Part shown: positions 18,685-27,519 of the stretch, piece after piece
Layout: each line of letters starts with the position of its first letter
Position numbering within the stretch: the first letter of the stretch is position 1
Assembly: GCF_014170375.1 (NCBI RefSeq)
Contig: NZ_LZZW01000042.1
Span: forward strand, 33,244-97,243
Origin: Variovorax sp. UMC13
GTDB lineage: Bacteria > Pseudomonadota > Gammaproteobacteria > Burkholderiales > Burkholderiaceae_C
Length of the DNA stretch: 64,000 nt
Direction of reading: 5' to 3'
Position numbers and translations under genes: made by a program
Notes under the pieces: generated by a model
What the model was told of the DNA's origin: nothing
Database searches by the model: none
Seen by the model: the letters and a program-made list of their open reading frames with translations, nothing else

Positions 18685-20397
18685 ATGACAGCTTCGCCCC
18701 TCCACTTCTGCACGGTCGCGCCAGGCGACGCCCGCTTCCCGCTCGGCATCGCGGGCAGCATCCTCGATTCGGCACTGGCCGAGGGGATCGCCGTGCCTTT
18801 TTCCTGCAAGCGCGGTGAATGCGGCTCCTGCCGGGCGCAGGTGCTCGACGGCCGCTTCGAACGCATCTCTGCGCCGTCCGAAGCCGCCTATCAGGTGGCG
18901 GACGATGAGCTGCTGATGTGCCAGTGCCGCGCGACCAGCGACTTGCGCTTGCGCTTTCCGCATTGGCAAGCGCCCGCCGGTCCGGCCGCGCGCTACGCCG
19001 CGAAGATCGTCGCACTGGATGCCGTGACATCCAGCGTGACACGCCTGGTGGTCGAGCTCCAGAGCGCCCAGCGTTTCGAATGCCTGCCGGGGCAGCATGC
19101 GCAACTGTTGCTGGACAACGGGGAGCGCCGCAGCTTTTCCATCGCCAACCTGCCGGAGCGGACTGGCGAAGCCAACCAGCTGGAATTTCATATCCGACGG
19201 GTTCCGGGGGGCGCGTTCACCGATCACAGGCTCGCCGCACTGCAACCCGGCGACCTGCTGGAGCTCGACGGTCCTCACGGCGCCTGCACCTGGCAAGCGC
19301 CCCCCGAGGCGGCCGATCGGCTGGTGCTGCTGGCCACGGGCACCGGTTTCGCGGGCGTCAGCGCGATCCTGCAGACGGCACTGGCCAGCGGCGTCTTTCG
19401 CAGGATCGACCTGTACTGGGGCGGCCGCGCGGGCGACTGCTACGCAGCCAGCCTGCTCGACCAACTCGCGGAGGCGCATGGGTGCTTCCACTGGATGCCC
19501 GTGGTGTCTTCGACGCACGGTGATTCGCTGCATGTCCAGGACGCGGCATTGGCCGCGGATCACGACTGGCAATGCACGATGGTCTATGCCTGCGGCAACC
19601 CCGCCATGGTGCGGGATGCGCGTGCCGCGTTGACGACCGCGGGTTTGCCGAAGGAACGCTTCCAGTCGGAGGCCTTCCTGCCGACCGCGCCGGCGGAACA
19701 GCGCCAGGCGCCGTACATCGTTCGCCATCCCTGGGAGAAGGTGGGCGCTGCCTTTTCGCTCGACGGCATCCTGGACGCGCGCAGGCGCTCCATGGCCGCC
19801 GTGCCGCAGATCGCCGCTTTGATGGTGCCGGGCATGACCACCGGCGAAGCCATCGCCGTCGCGGACCGGCACCTGCGCGAAATGGGTGCGGCCTACAACT
19901 GGCATCCGACCTACGTGCGCTTCGGGCCCGATACCCAATGCACTTCACGCCAGCCCGTGGACCGGAACCGAAAGCTGCGGGCGGACGACCTGTTCACCAT
20001 CGACCTCGGCCCCGTGTGGGACGGCTACGAGGGCGACTACGGCGACACCTTCGTGATGGGGAGCGATCCCTACCATGAACGCTGCACGAGGGCGGCGCGA
20101 GACATCTTCGAACAGGCGCAGCGTGCATGGCGCGAAGGCATGAGCGGCAGCGCACTCTACGACTTCGCCGACGGACTGGCGCGCGCCCATGGCTGCGCGC
20201 TGGTGCACGAGACCGCGGGGCATCGCGTCGCCGATTTCCCTCATGCCCTCTATGGAAAACACCGCCTGGCCGAAGCCGATTTCGTGCCGGGTGACGGCAT
20301 CTGGGTGCTGGAAGTCCAGGTGCGCGATCTGCAGCGGCCGATCGGTGCCTTCTTCGAGGACGTGCTGCTGCGAACGGCCGATGGCATGGCGTCCTGA
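18685..20397 (+). CDS. Fusion of [2Fe-2S] ferredoxin, FAD/NAD reductase and M24 metallopeptidase-like domain
   Basis: A 570-residue protein in three parts. Residues 5-90 are a plant-type ferredoxin with Cys41, Cys46, Cys49 and Cys79. Residues 102-335 are a ferredoxin-NADP reductase module with RSFSIAN for FAD (150-156), GTGFAG for NAD(P) (219-224) and YACGNPAMV (301-309), together like the reductases of ring-hydroxylating oxygenases. Residues 345-570 are an M24 (methionine aminopeptidase/creatinase fold) domain with all five metal ligands in order: Asp440, Asp451, His513, Glu543 and Glu559; the D-x10-D spacing is canonical. The frame is open and continuous across both junctions, so this is a true fusion in this sequence. 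The substrate is unknown. Divergent from a MocR regulator, convergent with an Lrp regulator. Confidence 0.9.
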   Translation: MTASPLHFCTVAPGDARFPLGIAGSILDSALAEGIAVPFSCKRGECGSCRAQVLDGRFERISAPSEAAYQVADDELLMCQCRATSDLRLRFPHWQAPAGPAARYAAKIVALDAVTSSVTRLVVELQSAQRFECLPGQHAQLLLDNGERRSFSIANLPERTGEANQLEFHIRRVPGGAFTDHRLAALQPGDLLELDGPHGACTWQAPPEAADRLVLLATGTGFAGVSAILQTALASGVFRRIDLYWGGRAGDCYAASLLDQLAEAHGCFHWMPVVSSTHGDSLHVQDAALAADHDWQCTMVYACGNPAMVRDARAALTTAGLPKERFQSEAFLPTAPAEQRQAPYIVRHPWEKVGAAFSLDGILDARRRSMAAVPQIAALMVPGMTTGEAIAVADRHLREMGAAYNWHPTYVRFGPDTQCTSRQPVDRNRKLRADDLFTIDLGPVWDGYEGDYGDTFVMGSDPYHERCTRAARDIFEQAQRAWREGMSGSALYDFADGLARAHGCALVHETAGHRVADFPHALYGKHRLAEADFVPGDGIWVLEVQVRDLQRPIGAFFEDVLLRTADGMAS

Positions 20398-20441
20398 GGG
20401 CAGGACGGGCCGGATGCGCAAGGCTCCGGACGCCTTCGACC

Positions 20442-20942
20442 TCAGGCGTGACTCAGCGGCAGCGCCGTCGTGTACTTGATCTGTTCCATCGCGAACATCG
20501 AGTTGACGTCCGCCAGCTTGGCGCCCTTGATGAGCATCTTGTAGACCCGGTCGTAGCCCTCGATGCTCGGCACCGACACCTTCATCAGGTAGTCGGTGCT
20601 GCCGGTCGTCCGGTAGAACTCCGTGACCTCCGGGATGGCGCTCACGAGGCGGTGGAATTTCTCGTACCACTCGATGTCGTGCTGGTTCGTCTTGATCGAG
20701 ATGAACACGGTCACGCCGACGTTCAACTGCTCGGGGTCGAGCAGCGCCACGCGCTTGCGGATGATGCCGCGCTTCTCCAGGTTCTGGATCCGCCGCCAGC
20801 ACGGCGTGGTCGTCAGCCCCACACGCTCGGCGATGTCGTTGACCGCGGCCGTCGCGTCTTCCTGGAGGATGGCCAGGATTTCCCGATCGACGCGGTCCAG
20901 GCGCTCATGAGAAGAGGAGGAGGAAGAGGTGGTTTTGGGCAT
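20442..20942 (-). CDS. Lrp/AsnC-family transcriptional regulator
   Basis: A 166-residue regulator. After a Ser-rich start comes the AsnC helix-turn-helix (LDRVDREILAILQEDATAAVNDIAERVG, TTTPCWRRIQNLEKRGII), then a C-terminal RAM effector domain (GVTVFISIKTNQHDIEWYEKFH, GSTDYLMKVSVPSIEGYDRVY). Lrp-type regulators usually sense amino acids. It is divergent from the PLP lyase operon beginning at 21100, and a long-spaced inverted repeat sits between them. Confidence 0.94.
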   Translation of the reverse strand: MPKTTSSSSSSHERLDRVDREILAILQEDATAAVNDIAERVGLTTTPCWRRIQNLEKRGIIRKRVALLDPEQLNVGVTVFISIKTNQHDIEWYEKFHRLVSAIPEVTEFYRTTGSTDYLMKVSVPSIEGYDRVYKMLIKGAKLADVNSMFAMEQIKYTTALPLSHA

Positions 20943-20956
20943 GGCGCATCATAGTG

Positions 20957-21034
20957 TTTGGCTCGATGCAAGAAAATGCTTGAAATGGCGATATGGGAGA
21001 AGATGGTTCTAGAGATCGGTCGTATCGAGCCAAA
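20957..21034. promoter_or_regulatory. Spaced 11-bp inverted repeat between the Lrp gene and the lyase operon
   Basis: TTTGGCTCGAT at 20957-20967 and ATCGAGCCAAA at 21024-21034 are perfect reverse complements with 56 bases between them. The arms flank the AT-richer divergent promoter region. Two half-sites 67 bases apart, centre to centre, would suit a multimeric Lrp-type protein that wraps DNA. The regulatory role is inference. Confidence 0.5.
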
Positions 21035-21099
21035 GTTCGCAATAATTTTCCTTCGTTAGAAGCATAGAATTTTTGCAACGAAACGCCGGATTTGCTCGC

Positions 21100-22335
21100 A
21101 TGATTGCTCCCGATCACCACACCCTGCCCGAACTGCACACCCAGCTGGCCCACCTCGGGCGCGCGCCCGCGGAGCACGCCGGGATGGTCAACGTCCCGGT
21201 GTACCGCGGCTCCACGATCCTGTCGGAAACGCTGGAGGAATGGGAGTCGCGCAAGAGCGAAGGCAACCCGATGGCCAGCTACGGGCGCTTCGGTTCGCCG
21301 CTGACCCGCGCGCTCGAATCCGCGGTCTGCGAACTCGAGGGCGGCTTCCGCTCGATCCTCTTCCCCTCGGGCCTGTCCGCCTGCACCCATGCGCTGCTCG
21401 GCCTGCTCGAAGGGGGCGACCATCTGCTGATGAGCGACAGCGTCTACGGCCCGACGCGCCTCTTCGCCGAGCAGGTGCTGCGCCGGCTCGGCATCCAGGT
21501 CGAGTACTTCAACCCGATGGAGGTGGCGGACATGGCGCGGCGCGTGCGGCCCAACACCCGGGTCGTGTACCTCGAATCGCCGGGCTCGATGACCTTCGAG
21601 ATGCAGGACATCCCCGCGCTGGCCGACATCGCCCACCGAGCCGGCGCGCTGGTGGTGCTCGACAACACCTGGGCCACGCCGCTGTTCTTCAAGCCCTTCG
21701 AGCACGGCGTCGACATCTCGGTGCACGCGGCGACCAAGTACATCGTGGGCCACTCGGATGCGCTGCTGGGCGTGGCCACCGCCAACGAGCGCGCCTGGCC
21801 CGCGCTGCAGTCGAGCGCGCACCACTTCGGCGAGACCGCCGGGCCCGACGACATCTACCTGGCCCTGCGCGGCCTGCGCACGCTGGCCGTGCGCATGCAG
21901 CGGCACTGGGAGAACGGCGTGCGCCTGGCCCAGAGCCTGCAGCGGCACGCCGCGGTGCAGCGCGTGATGCATCCCGCCTTGCCGAGCCATCCCGGCCATG
22001 CGCTCTGGAAGCGGGACTTCTCCGGCGCCAGCGGCCTGTTCGGCGTGGTGCTGCAGCCGATGACGCGGCCGCAGCTCTCGATGCTCTTCCAGCGGCTGCG
22101 GCTCTTCGGCATCGGCCTGTCCTGGGGCGGCTACGAGAGCCTGGCGCTGCTGGTGGACCCCGCGCCGGCGCGGAGCTCGCTCGCGGCGCCCAGCGAGGGG
22201 CCGCTGCTGCGCATCCACGCCGGCCTGGAATGCGTCGAGGACCTGATCGCCGACATGGGCCAGGCGCTCGATGCCGCGCTGCAGGTGGGCACGGCGGGCG
22301 ATCTTTCCCTGGCCGAAGAGGTGCTCCATGGCTAG
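21100..22335 (+). CDS. Cystathionine beta-lyase-like PLP enzyme
   Basis: A 411-residue member of the Cys/Met metabolism PLP family (MetB/MetC/MetY fold). FPSGLSACTHALLGLL, the VVLDNTWATPLFFKP cofactor aspartate region and HAATKYIVGHSD with the Schiff-base lysine are clear, and the overall layout is most like MetC-type C-S lyases. Because it heads an operon with a quinone oxidoreductase and a thioesterase, its natural substrate may be a cysteine conjugate and not cystathionine; that is inference. An in-frame TTG at 21073 is possible but the ATG at 21100 is preferred. The stop overlaps the next gene by eight bases. Confidence 0.88.
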   Translation: MIAPDHHTLPELHTQLAHLGRAPAEHAGMVNVPVYRGSTILSETLEEWESRKSEGNPMASYGRFGSPLTRALESAVCELEGGFRSILFPSGLSACTHALLGLLEGGDHLLMSDSVYGPTRLFAEQVLRRLGIQVEYFNPMEVADMARRVRPNTRVVYLESPGSMTFEMQDIPALADIAHRAGALVVLDNTWATPLFFKPFEHGVDISVHAATKYIVGHSDALLGVATANERAWPALQSSAHHFGETAGPDDIYLALRGLRTLAVRMQRHWENGVRLAQSLQRHAAVQRVMHPALPSHPGHALWKRDFSGASGLFGVVLQPMTRPQLSMLFQRLRLFGIGLSWGGYESLALLVDPAPARSSLAAPSEGPLLRIHAGLECVEDLIADMGQALDAALQVGTAGDLSLAEEVLHG

Positions 22336-23257
22336 GACCGCAGAACCGGCTGCGCTCGGACTCGACCACGTCGGCCTGGGCATCCGCGACCTGCTGCGCG
22401 CGAGCGCGGCCTTCGAGCGGATGGGCTTCCGGCTGTCGCCGCTGAGCCTGCATGCGGGCGCGCTGAGCCCGGGCGGGCCGGTCGTGCCCTGGGGATCGGG
22501 CAACCGCTGCGCGATGTTCCGCCAGGGCTACTTCGAGCTGCTGGGGCTGCTGGACCCAGCGCTGCCGAGCAACGTGAAGGCGATGGTGGAGCGCTACGAG
22601 GGGCTGCACATCGTTGCGCTCGACTGCGCCTCGGCCGACCAGGCCCATGCGGCCTATGTGCAGGCCGGCGTGGCCGCCAACGCGCCCATCGCGCTGGAAC
22701 GCGACGCCACCTTCGGCGCCCGCGACGAGCACACGCGGCGCGCGCGCTTTCGCAACGTCTACTTCGATCCGGCCGCGCATCCCGAGGCGCGCTTCATCGT
22801 GATCGAGCACGGCACGCGGGAGGTGCTCTGGCAGCCGCACCTGCTGGCGCATCCCAACGGGGCCGAGGCGCTGGCAGCGGTGTACCTGGCCGTGGCCGAT
22901 GTCGACGCGAGCGCCGCGCGCATGGCGCGGCTGCTCGGCCGCGCGCCCACCCCGGCCTTCGGTGGCCGGGGGCGGCGCTTCGCGCTGCGGCAGGGGACGC
23001 TGTGGCTCGCCGACGAAGCGACGCTGCGCGGCCTCTGCCCGGTGCTGGCCGAGGCGCCGGTGCAGCGCGTGGCCGCCGCGACCATCGCCGTGCAGTCGCT
23101 GCCGGCGCTGGCCGCCTACCTGGAAAGACAAGGCGTCCCCTTCGCCGAAGGGACGACGCCGGACGACGGTGCCCGCTCGATCTGGGTCGGGCCCGTCGAG
23201 GCGCAGCACGCTGCGCTGGAGTTCGTGCAAACAAGTCAACAACGGAGTGCAACATGA
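22328..23257 (+). CDS. VOC-superfamily (glyoxalase-like) protein
   Basis: A 309-residue protein with two vicinal-oxygen-chelate modules. LGLDHVGLGIRDLLRASAAFERMGF begins the first; the second starts near residue 190 (AVYLAVADVDASAARMARLLG) and ends with IWVGPVEAQHAALEF. It resembles the Glyoxalase_3 group of uncharacterised proteins; metal ligands cannot be assigned confidently. It overlaps the lyase gene by eight bases (ATGGCTAG) and the next gene by four (ATGA), so it is part of one coupled operon. Confidence 0.8.
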   Translation: MARTAEPAALGLDHVGLGIRDLLRASAAFERMGFRLSPLSLHAGALSPGGPVVPWGSGNRCAMFRQGYFELLGLLDPALPSNVKAMVERYEGLHIVALDCASADQAHAAYVQAGVAANAPIALERDATFGARDEHTRRARFRNVYFDPAAHPEARFIVIEHGTREVLWQPHLLAHPNGAEALAAVYLAVADVDASAARMARLLGRAPTPAFGGRGRRFALRQGTLWLADEATLRGLCPVLAEAPVQRVAAATIAVQSLPALAAYLERQGVPFAEGTTPDDGARSIWVGPVEAQHAALEFVQTSQQRSAT

Positions 23258-24267
23258 GAGCAGCAGTCATCTATGAACACGGCGGACCCGGTACCGTCCG
23301 CTACGAAACGAACTTCGCGGATCCCGTGGCGCAGGCGGGCGAGGTCGTCCTCAAGGTCGGTGCTGCATCGCTGAACTACCACGACGTCTTCACCCGCAAC
23401 GGCATGCCCGGCATCACCGTGCCCATGCCGATGATCATGGCCCTGGACCTGGCCGGCGAGATCGTCGAGGTCGGCCCCGGGGTCGAAGGCGGATGGAAGG
23501 TCGGCGACCGCGTGATGGTCGACCCCTCCGACCGCAAGACCTTCGGCGGCGTGATCGGCGAGGCGCGCCATGGCGGCCTGGCGGAGTACTGCGCGATCCC
23601 CGACCACCACCTGGTGCGGCTGCCCGACGACGTGAGCTTCGAGACCGCGGCCTGCCTGCCCGTGGCCTACGGCACCGCCTGGCGAATGATGGTGACCATC
23701 GGCAAGGTGCGCGCGGGCGAACGGGTGCTGGTGCTGGGCGCCTCGGGCGGCGTGGGGACCTGCTGCGTGCAGCTGGCCAAGCTCGCGGGGGCCGAGGTCG
23801 TCGCCGCGGCCTCGAGCCCGGAGAAGCTGGCGCGCCTGAAGGCGCTCGGCGCGGACCACCTCATCGACTACAAGCAGGAGGACTTCATGAAGTGGGTCTT
23901 CGGCACCTTCGGCAAGCCGCATCGCCGCCTCTACGAGAAGGGCATGGACGTGGTGGTGAACTTCACCGGTGGCGACACCTGGGTCAAGTCGCTGCGCACG
24001 CTGCACCGCGGCGGCCGCATCCTCACCTGCGGCGCGACCGCGGGCTACGACCCGAAGGAAGACCTGCGCTTCATCTGGAGCTACGAGCTGCAGGTGCTCG
24101 GCTCGAACGGCTGGGCGCGGGAGGACCTCACGAGCCTGCTGGACCTGGTGCGTTCGGGCAAGCTGCAGCCCGTCGTCGACCGGACCTATGCCCTCGACCA
24201 GGTCAACGAGGCCTTCCAGCACCTGGAAGACCGCAAGGTCTTCGGAAAGATCCTGGTGAAGCCATGA
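23254..24267 (+). CDS. Zinc-type medium-chain dehydrogenase / quinone oxidoreductase
   Basis: A 337-residue MDR-superfamily oxidoreductase. A GroES-like N-terminal domain (MRAAVIYEHGGPGTVRYE; SLNYHDVFTRNG; MALDLAGEIVEVGPGV) is followed by a Rossmann domain with VLVLGASGGVGTCCVQLAKLAG binding NAD(P)H. The four-cysteine structural zinc loop is absent, which favours the quinone oxidoreductase / enoyl reductase branch. The residue pattern NYHD in place of a catalytic cysteine supports that. The ATG overlaps the VOC stop (ATGA) and has GGAG upstream; the stop overlaps the thioesterase start in the same way. Confidence 0.9.
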   Translation: MRAAVIYEHGGPGTVRYETNFADPVAQAGEVVLKVGAASLNYHDVFTRNGMPGITVPMPMIMALDLAGEIVEVGPGVEGGWKVGDRVMVDPSDRKTFGGVIGEARHGGLAEYCAIPDHHLVRLPDDVSFETAACLPVAYGTAWRMMVTIGKVRAGERVLVLGASGGVGTCCVQLAKLAGAEVVAAASSPEKLARLKALGADHLIDYKQEDFMKWVFGTFGKPHRRLYEKGMDVVVNFTGGDTWVKSLRTLHRGGRILTCGATAGYDPKEDLRFIWSYELQVLGSNGWAREDLTSLLDLVRSGKLQPVVDRTYALDQVNEAFQHLEDRKVFGKILVKP

Positions 24268-24698
24268 GCGACGACGTCACCAGGCGCCTCGGCCAGCCCG
24301 AGCTCGAAGCCATCTTCGAGCGTTCGCCCTTCATGCGCTTCATGGGCCTGGAGGTGCTGCGCGTCGACCATGCGCAGTCGACACTGGCCGTGCGCATGCC
24401 GATCCGGCCCGAGTTCGAGCGCGGGCGCGCCGGCTCCCAGCAGTTCCACGGCGGCGCCATCGCCTCGCTGATCGACGTGGTGGGCGATTTCGCGATCGGC
24501 ATGATGGTCGGCGGCGGCGTGCCGACGATGAACCTGCGCATCGACTACCTCCGGCCCGGCGTCGGTGCCTACCTGGACGGCACGGCGACGGTGCGCCGGA
24601 CGGGCCGAACCTCGGCCGTGGTCGACATCGAGATCGCCGGGGCCGACGGCAAGCTGGTCGCGCTGGGCCGCGGCACCTACGTGCCGATCACCGGCTGA
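24264..24698 (+). CDS. PaaI-type hotdog thioesterase
   Basis: A 144-residue single-domain hotdog protein. FMGLEVLRVDHAQSTLAVRMPI, QQFHGGAIASLIDVVGDFAIGM and TMNLRIDYLRPG match the PaaI/4HBT group, with the HGGAIASLID loop carrying the active-site region (usual catalytic Asp in the loop). Such enzymes hydrolyse acyl-CoA thioesters, often aromatic ones. It is the last of four genes linked by 4-8 base overlaps. The acyl-CoA ligase at 25964 provides a possible source of its substrate. Confidence 0.9.
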   Translation: MSDDVTRRLGQPELEAIFERSPFMRFMGLEVLRVDHAQSTLAVRMPIRPEFERGRAGSQQFHGGAIASLIDVVGDFAIGMMVGGGVPTMNLRIDYLRPGVGAYLDGTATVRRTGRTSAVVDIEIAGADGKLVALGRGTYVPITG

Positions 24699-24748
24699 GG
24701 AGGAGGCCCCCGATGCGCGCGTCCATGCGATGGGAGCCTTGCGCGGCC

Positions 24749-25861
24749 TCAGCCGGCCTGCGCGACGCCCGCGAGGGCGCGGTCGATGATGTCCTCGGAC
24801 TGGGCCAGCACGCCGGCGCGCCAGTCGGGCGCGGCGGGATAGAAGGCCTCGCGGATGTCCTGCATCAGGCGTGCGCGCAGCGCGCGTCCGGCCTCGGTCC
24901 GGTCGTCGGCGTGCCGGGTGGCCCACAGCCATCGGGCGGCCATCGATGCGCGCTGCATCTGCGGCCGGGGCAGGGTGCCGAACTCGACCACCACCGCGGT
25001 CGTGCGCCGCGCCGGCAGCAGGGCCACGAAGGCGTCGACCAGCAGGCCCTGGTAGTTCGCGACCGCCTTGTGCGTCACGCCCTCGCGGTTGACCGCGCGC
25101 TCGCCCCACCAGCGGCGCGCGCGCTCGTAGGGTGCCGAGCCCGGCGCATGGAAGCACAGGAAGACGTGGCCGCGCTCGGGACCGATGCCGGTGTGGAAGT
25201 CGATGAAGGCAGCCGATTCCGCCACCTGCAGATGGTCGGCCACGGCCTGCCTGAAGGCCTTGTTGGACCATTGTTCGCGCGCGCCGCCATAGAAGATGCC
25301 GTCGTCATGCGTGTACTGGCCGCCGTTGAAGGCATCGGAATAGCGCTGTTCGCCGACCGCTTCGCGCAGGGCGGAAAGCCGCTCGAAGAGGCGCGGGACT
25401 TCGTCTTCGTCCCAGTCCGCCTGATCGATCAGCGCATGCACCTGCGCGTAGCCCGGATTGGCGGGCAGCGGCCGGCCGAAGTCGACGAAGTTCCGGTTGA
25501 GGTCGACGTTCTCCTCGGTGAAGCGCAGCGCATGGGCGAAGCCCCAGGGGTTGTGCGCATGGAAGAACAGCACGGCCGTGTCGGCGGGCAGGTGGCCCGG
25601 CCGGAAGCGGCGCAGCCAGTGCGTCTGCGCCGCGGAGCCGGAGTAGCCCTCGATGCCATGGGTGCCGCAGCCCACGGCGAGCACATGCCGCGCATCGGCC
25701 GGCCCGAGGCGCGCGACGTCGAGGCACAGCGCCTCGCCCGCCGGACCCACCTGCGCGGGATGGCGGTATTCGGTCAGGGCCGCGCCCGCCGCGCGCGCCG
25801 CCTCCAGGAACTTCGACCGCGCCTCGGCGTAGGTCTCGGAAAACACGGAAAGACTGTTCAT
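24749..25861 (-). CDS. DUF2817 family, M14-like zinc hydrolase
   Basis: A 370-residue protein of the DUF2817 family, related to M14 carboxypeptidases and deacylases. The motif GCGTHGIEGYSGSAAQ and the FHAHNPWGFAHALRFTEENVDLNRNF block supply candidate zinc ligands and the substrate Arg-Asn pair; FIDFHTGIG carries a third ligand, and VVEFGTLP probably the catalytic Glu. Substrate unknown. It is convergent with the thioesterase operon and divergent from the acyl-CoA ligase at 25964, across a 102-base AT-rich gap. Confidence 0.85.
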   Translation of the reverse strand: MNSLSVFSETYAEARSKFLEAARAAGAALTEYRHPAQVGPAGEALCLDVARLGPADARHVLAVGCGTHGIEGYSGSAAQTHWLRRFRPGHLPADTAVLFFHAHNPWGFAHALRFTEENVDLNRNFVDFGRPLPANPGYAQVHALIDQADWDEDEVPRLFERLSALREAVGEQRYSDAFNGGQYTHDDGIFYGGAREQWSNKAFRQAVADHLQVAESAAFIDFHTGIGPERGHVFLCFHAPGSAPYERARRWWGERAVNREGVTHKAVANYQGLLVDAFVALLPARRTTAVVVEFGTLPRPQMQRASMAARWLWATRHADDRTEAGRALRARLMQDIREAFYPAAPDWRAGVLAQSEDIIDRALAGVAQAG

Positions 25862-25963
25862 GCTTCAACTTTGCATCGTTTTGAAATGAGCTTCCATGCT
25901 ATTGAAATTCATTGAAAAATAATTCCAATTTCTATTGCTTTCTATTGGGAAAAAGAAAACCTC
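25862..25963. promoter_or_regulatory. AT-rich divergent promoter region
   Basis: This 102-base gap between divergent starts is much richer in A and T than its surroundings. It contains repeated ATTGAAA and CTATTG words (for example CTATTGAAATTCATTG and TTTCTATTGCTTTCTATTG), which suggests regulator half-sites. No single clear -35/-10 pair could be assigned. Confidence 0.45.
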
Positions 25964-27457
25964 ATGTGGAAAAACCTCGGTGACTTGATAGACCATTCCA
26001 AGGCCGGCGAAGCCATCGCCCTGGTGGACTGCGGACGCGGCGACGTGCCGATGCACTACAGCTACGCGCAGCTCGATGCGCGCATCCGCGCCTGCGCGCG
26101 GGGCCTGTTGCGTTCGGGCCTGAAGGCCGGCGACGCGGTCGCGATCCTGAGCATGAACCGGCTCGAGTTCATCGTCGCCTACCTGGCGACGCTGCAGGCG
26201 GGCCTGGTGACGGTGCCGGTCAACCACAAGCTCGCCCGGGAGTCGGTCGAATTCATCCTGCGGGACTGCAACGCGTCGATGGCCTTCGTCGACGCGGCCC
26301 GCAAGCCGCTGGTGCCGCCCGGGATGCGCACCGTGTGTTTCGACGACGAAAGCTGGGTCGACTTCCAGGACGCGGGCCGCTTCGAGCCGGCCGCCGTCGA
26401 TCCTTCCGACTGCGCCATGATCCTCTACACCTCCGGCTCCACCGGCCGACCCAAGGGCGTGAAGCTGTCGCATGGCGGGCAACTCTGGTCGGTGAAGTCC
26501 CGCTTCCGCACCCGCGCCTCGTACGAGACCGAGTGCTTCCTCGTCGCGGCGCCGCTGTTCCACATGAACGCGCTCACCAACTGCAAGTTCGCGCTGGCCG
26601 GGCATGCGCGCATCGTGCTGATGCCGCAGTTCGAGGTGCTGAAGTTCATCGACGCCATCGAGCGCCACGGCGTGACCTGGGTGACCTCGGTGCCGACCAT
26701 GATGGCGATGGTGGTGCGCGAGCAGGCGGCGCTGTCGAAGATCGACACCACGCGCGTGCGCTTCATCCGCCTGGGTTCCGCCCCGGCGACCGGGCAGCTC
26801 TACGAGGCGCTGTCCAGTGCCTTTCCCGCGGCCACGATCGCCGGCGGCTACGGCACGACCGAGGCCGGCCCGATCGTCTTCGGTCCCACCGAGGGGCGCG
26901 CGCTGCCACCGAACGGCGGCCTGGGCTGGCCCCTGCCGGACGTCGAGGTCCGCCTGGTCGATCGCGCGGGCCGCGAGGCCGACGAAGGCGAACTCTGGAT
27001 GCGCACGCCGGCCAACCTGCTGGGCTATCTGAACCTGCCCGAGCAGACCGCGAAGGTGCTCACGCCCGATGGCTGGTACATCTCCGGCGACATCTTCCGC
27101 CGCGACGCCACGGGCTGCTATCACTTCGTGGGCCGCGCGGACGACATGTTCAATTGCGGCGGCGAGAACATCTACCCGGGCGAGGTCGAGCAGGTCATCG
27201 AGAAGATGCCCGAGATCCTGCAGGCTTGCGTCGTGCCGGTGGCGGACGAGATCAAGGGCCAGAAGCCGGTCGCCTTCGTGGTCGTGCGTTCGGGCATGCG
27301 CACCGACGAGAACGCGGTCAAGCAGTTCGTGCTGGCCAACGCACCCGCCTACCAGCATCCGCGGCGCGTGGTCTTCGTCGACGCACTGCCGCTGGCCGCC
27401 ACCAACAAGGTCGACCGGCGCCAGCTCATGCAGCGCGCGGCCGCGCTCGCGGCCTGA
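25964..27457 (+). CDS. AMP-forming acyl-CoA synthetase
   Basis: A 497-residue member of the adenylate-forming family that activates a carboxylic acid with ATP and CoA. LYTSGSTGRPKGVKLSH (about residue 150) is the P-loop-like motif, GGYGTTEAGP the adenylate-binding motif, GWYISGD the hinge region and NKVDRR near the C-terminus the catalytic lysine. The fatty-acyl or aryl substrate cannot be predicted. It is followed after 62 bases by a Bug-type receptor, suggesting uptake and activation of the same acid; the thioesterase and oxidoreductase operon nearby fits acyl-CoA chemistry. Confidence 0.93.
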   Translation: MWKNLGDLIDHSKAGEAIALVDCGRGDVPMHYSYAQLDARIRACARGLLRSGLKAGDAVAILSMNRLEFIVAYLATLQAGLVTVPVNHKLARESVEFILRDCNASMAFVDAARKPLVPPGMRTVCFDDESWVDFQDAGRFEPAAVDPSDCAMILYTSGSTGRPKGVKLSHGGQLWSVKSRFRTRASYETECFLVAAPLFHMNALTNCKFALAGHARIVLMPQFEVLKFIDAIERHGVTWVTSVPTMMAMVVREQAALSKIDTTRVRFIRLGSAPATGQLYEALSSAFPAATIAGGYGTTEAGPIVFGPTEGRALPPNGGLGWPLPDVEVRLVDRAGREADEGELWMRTPANLLGYLNLPEQTAKVLTPDGWYISGDIFRRDATGCYHFVGRADDMFNCGGENIYPGEVEQVIEKMPEILQACVVPVADEIKGQKPVAFVVVRSGMRTDENAVKQFVLANAPAYQHPRRVVFVDALPLAATNKVDRRQLMQRAAALAA

Positions 27458-27519
27458 AGGCCGCCGCTTCCTTCCGTCCTTCCGTCCTTCCTTTCTTCTC
27501 CGTCACTTCCGAGGCTCAC

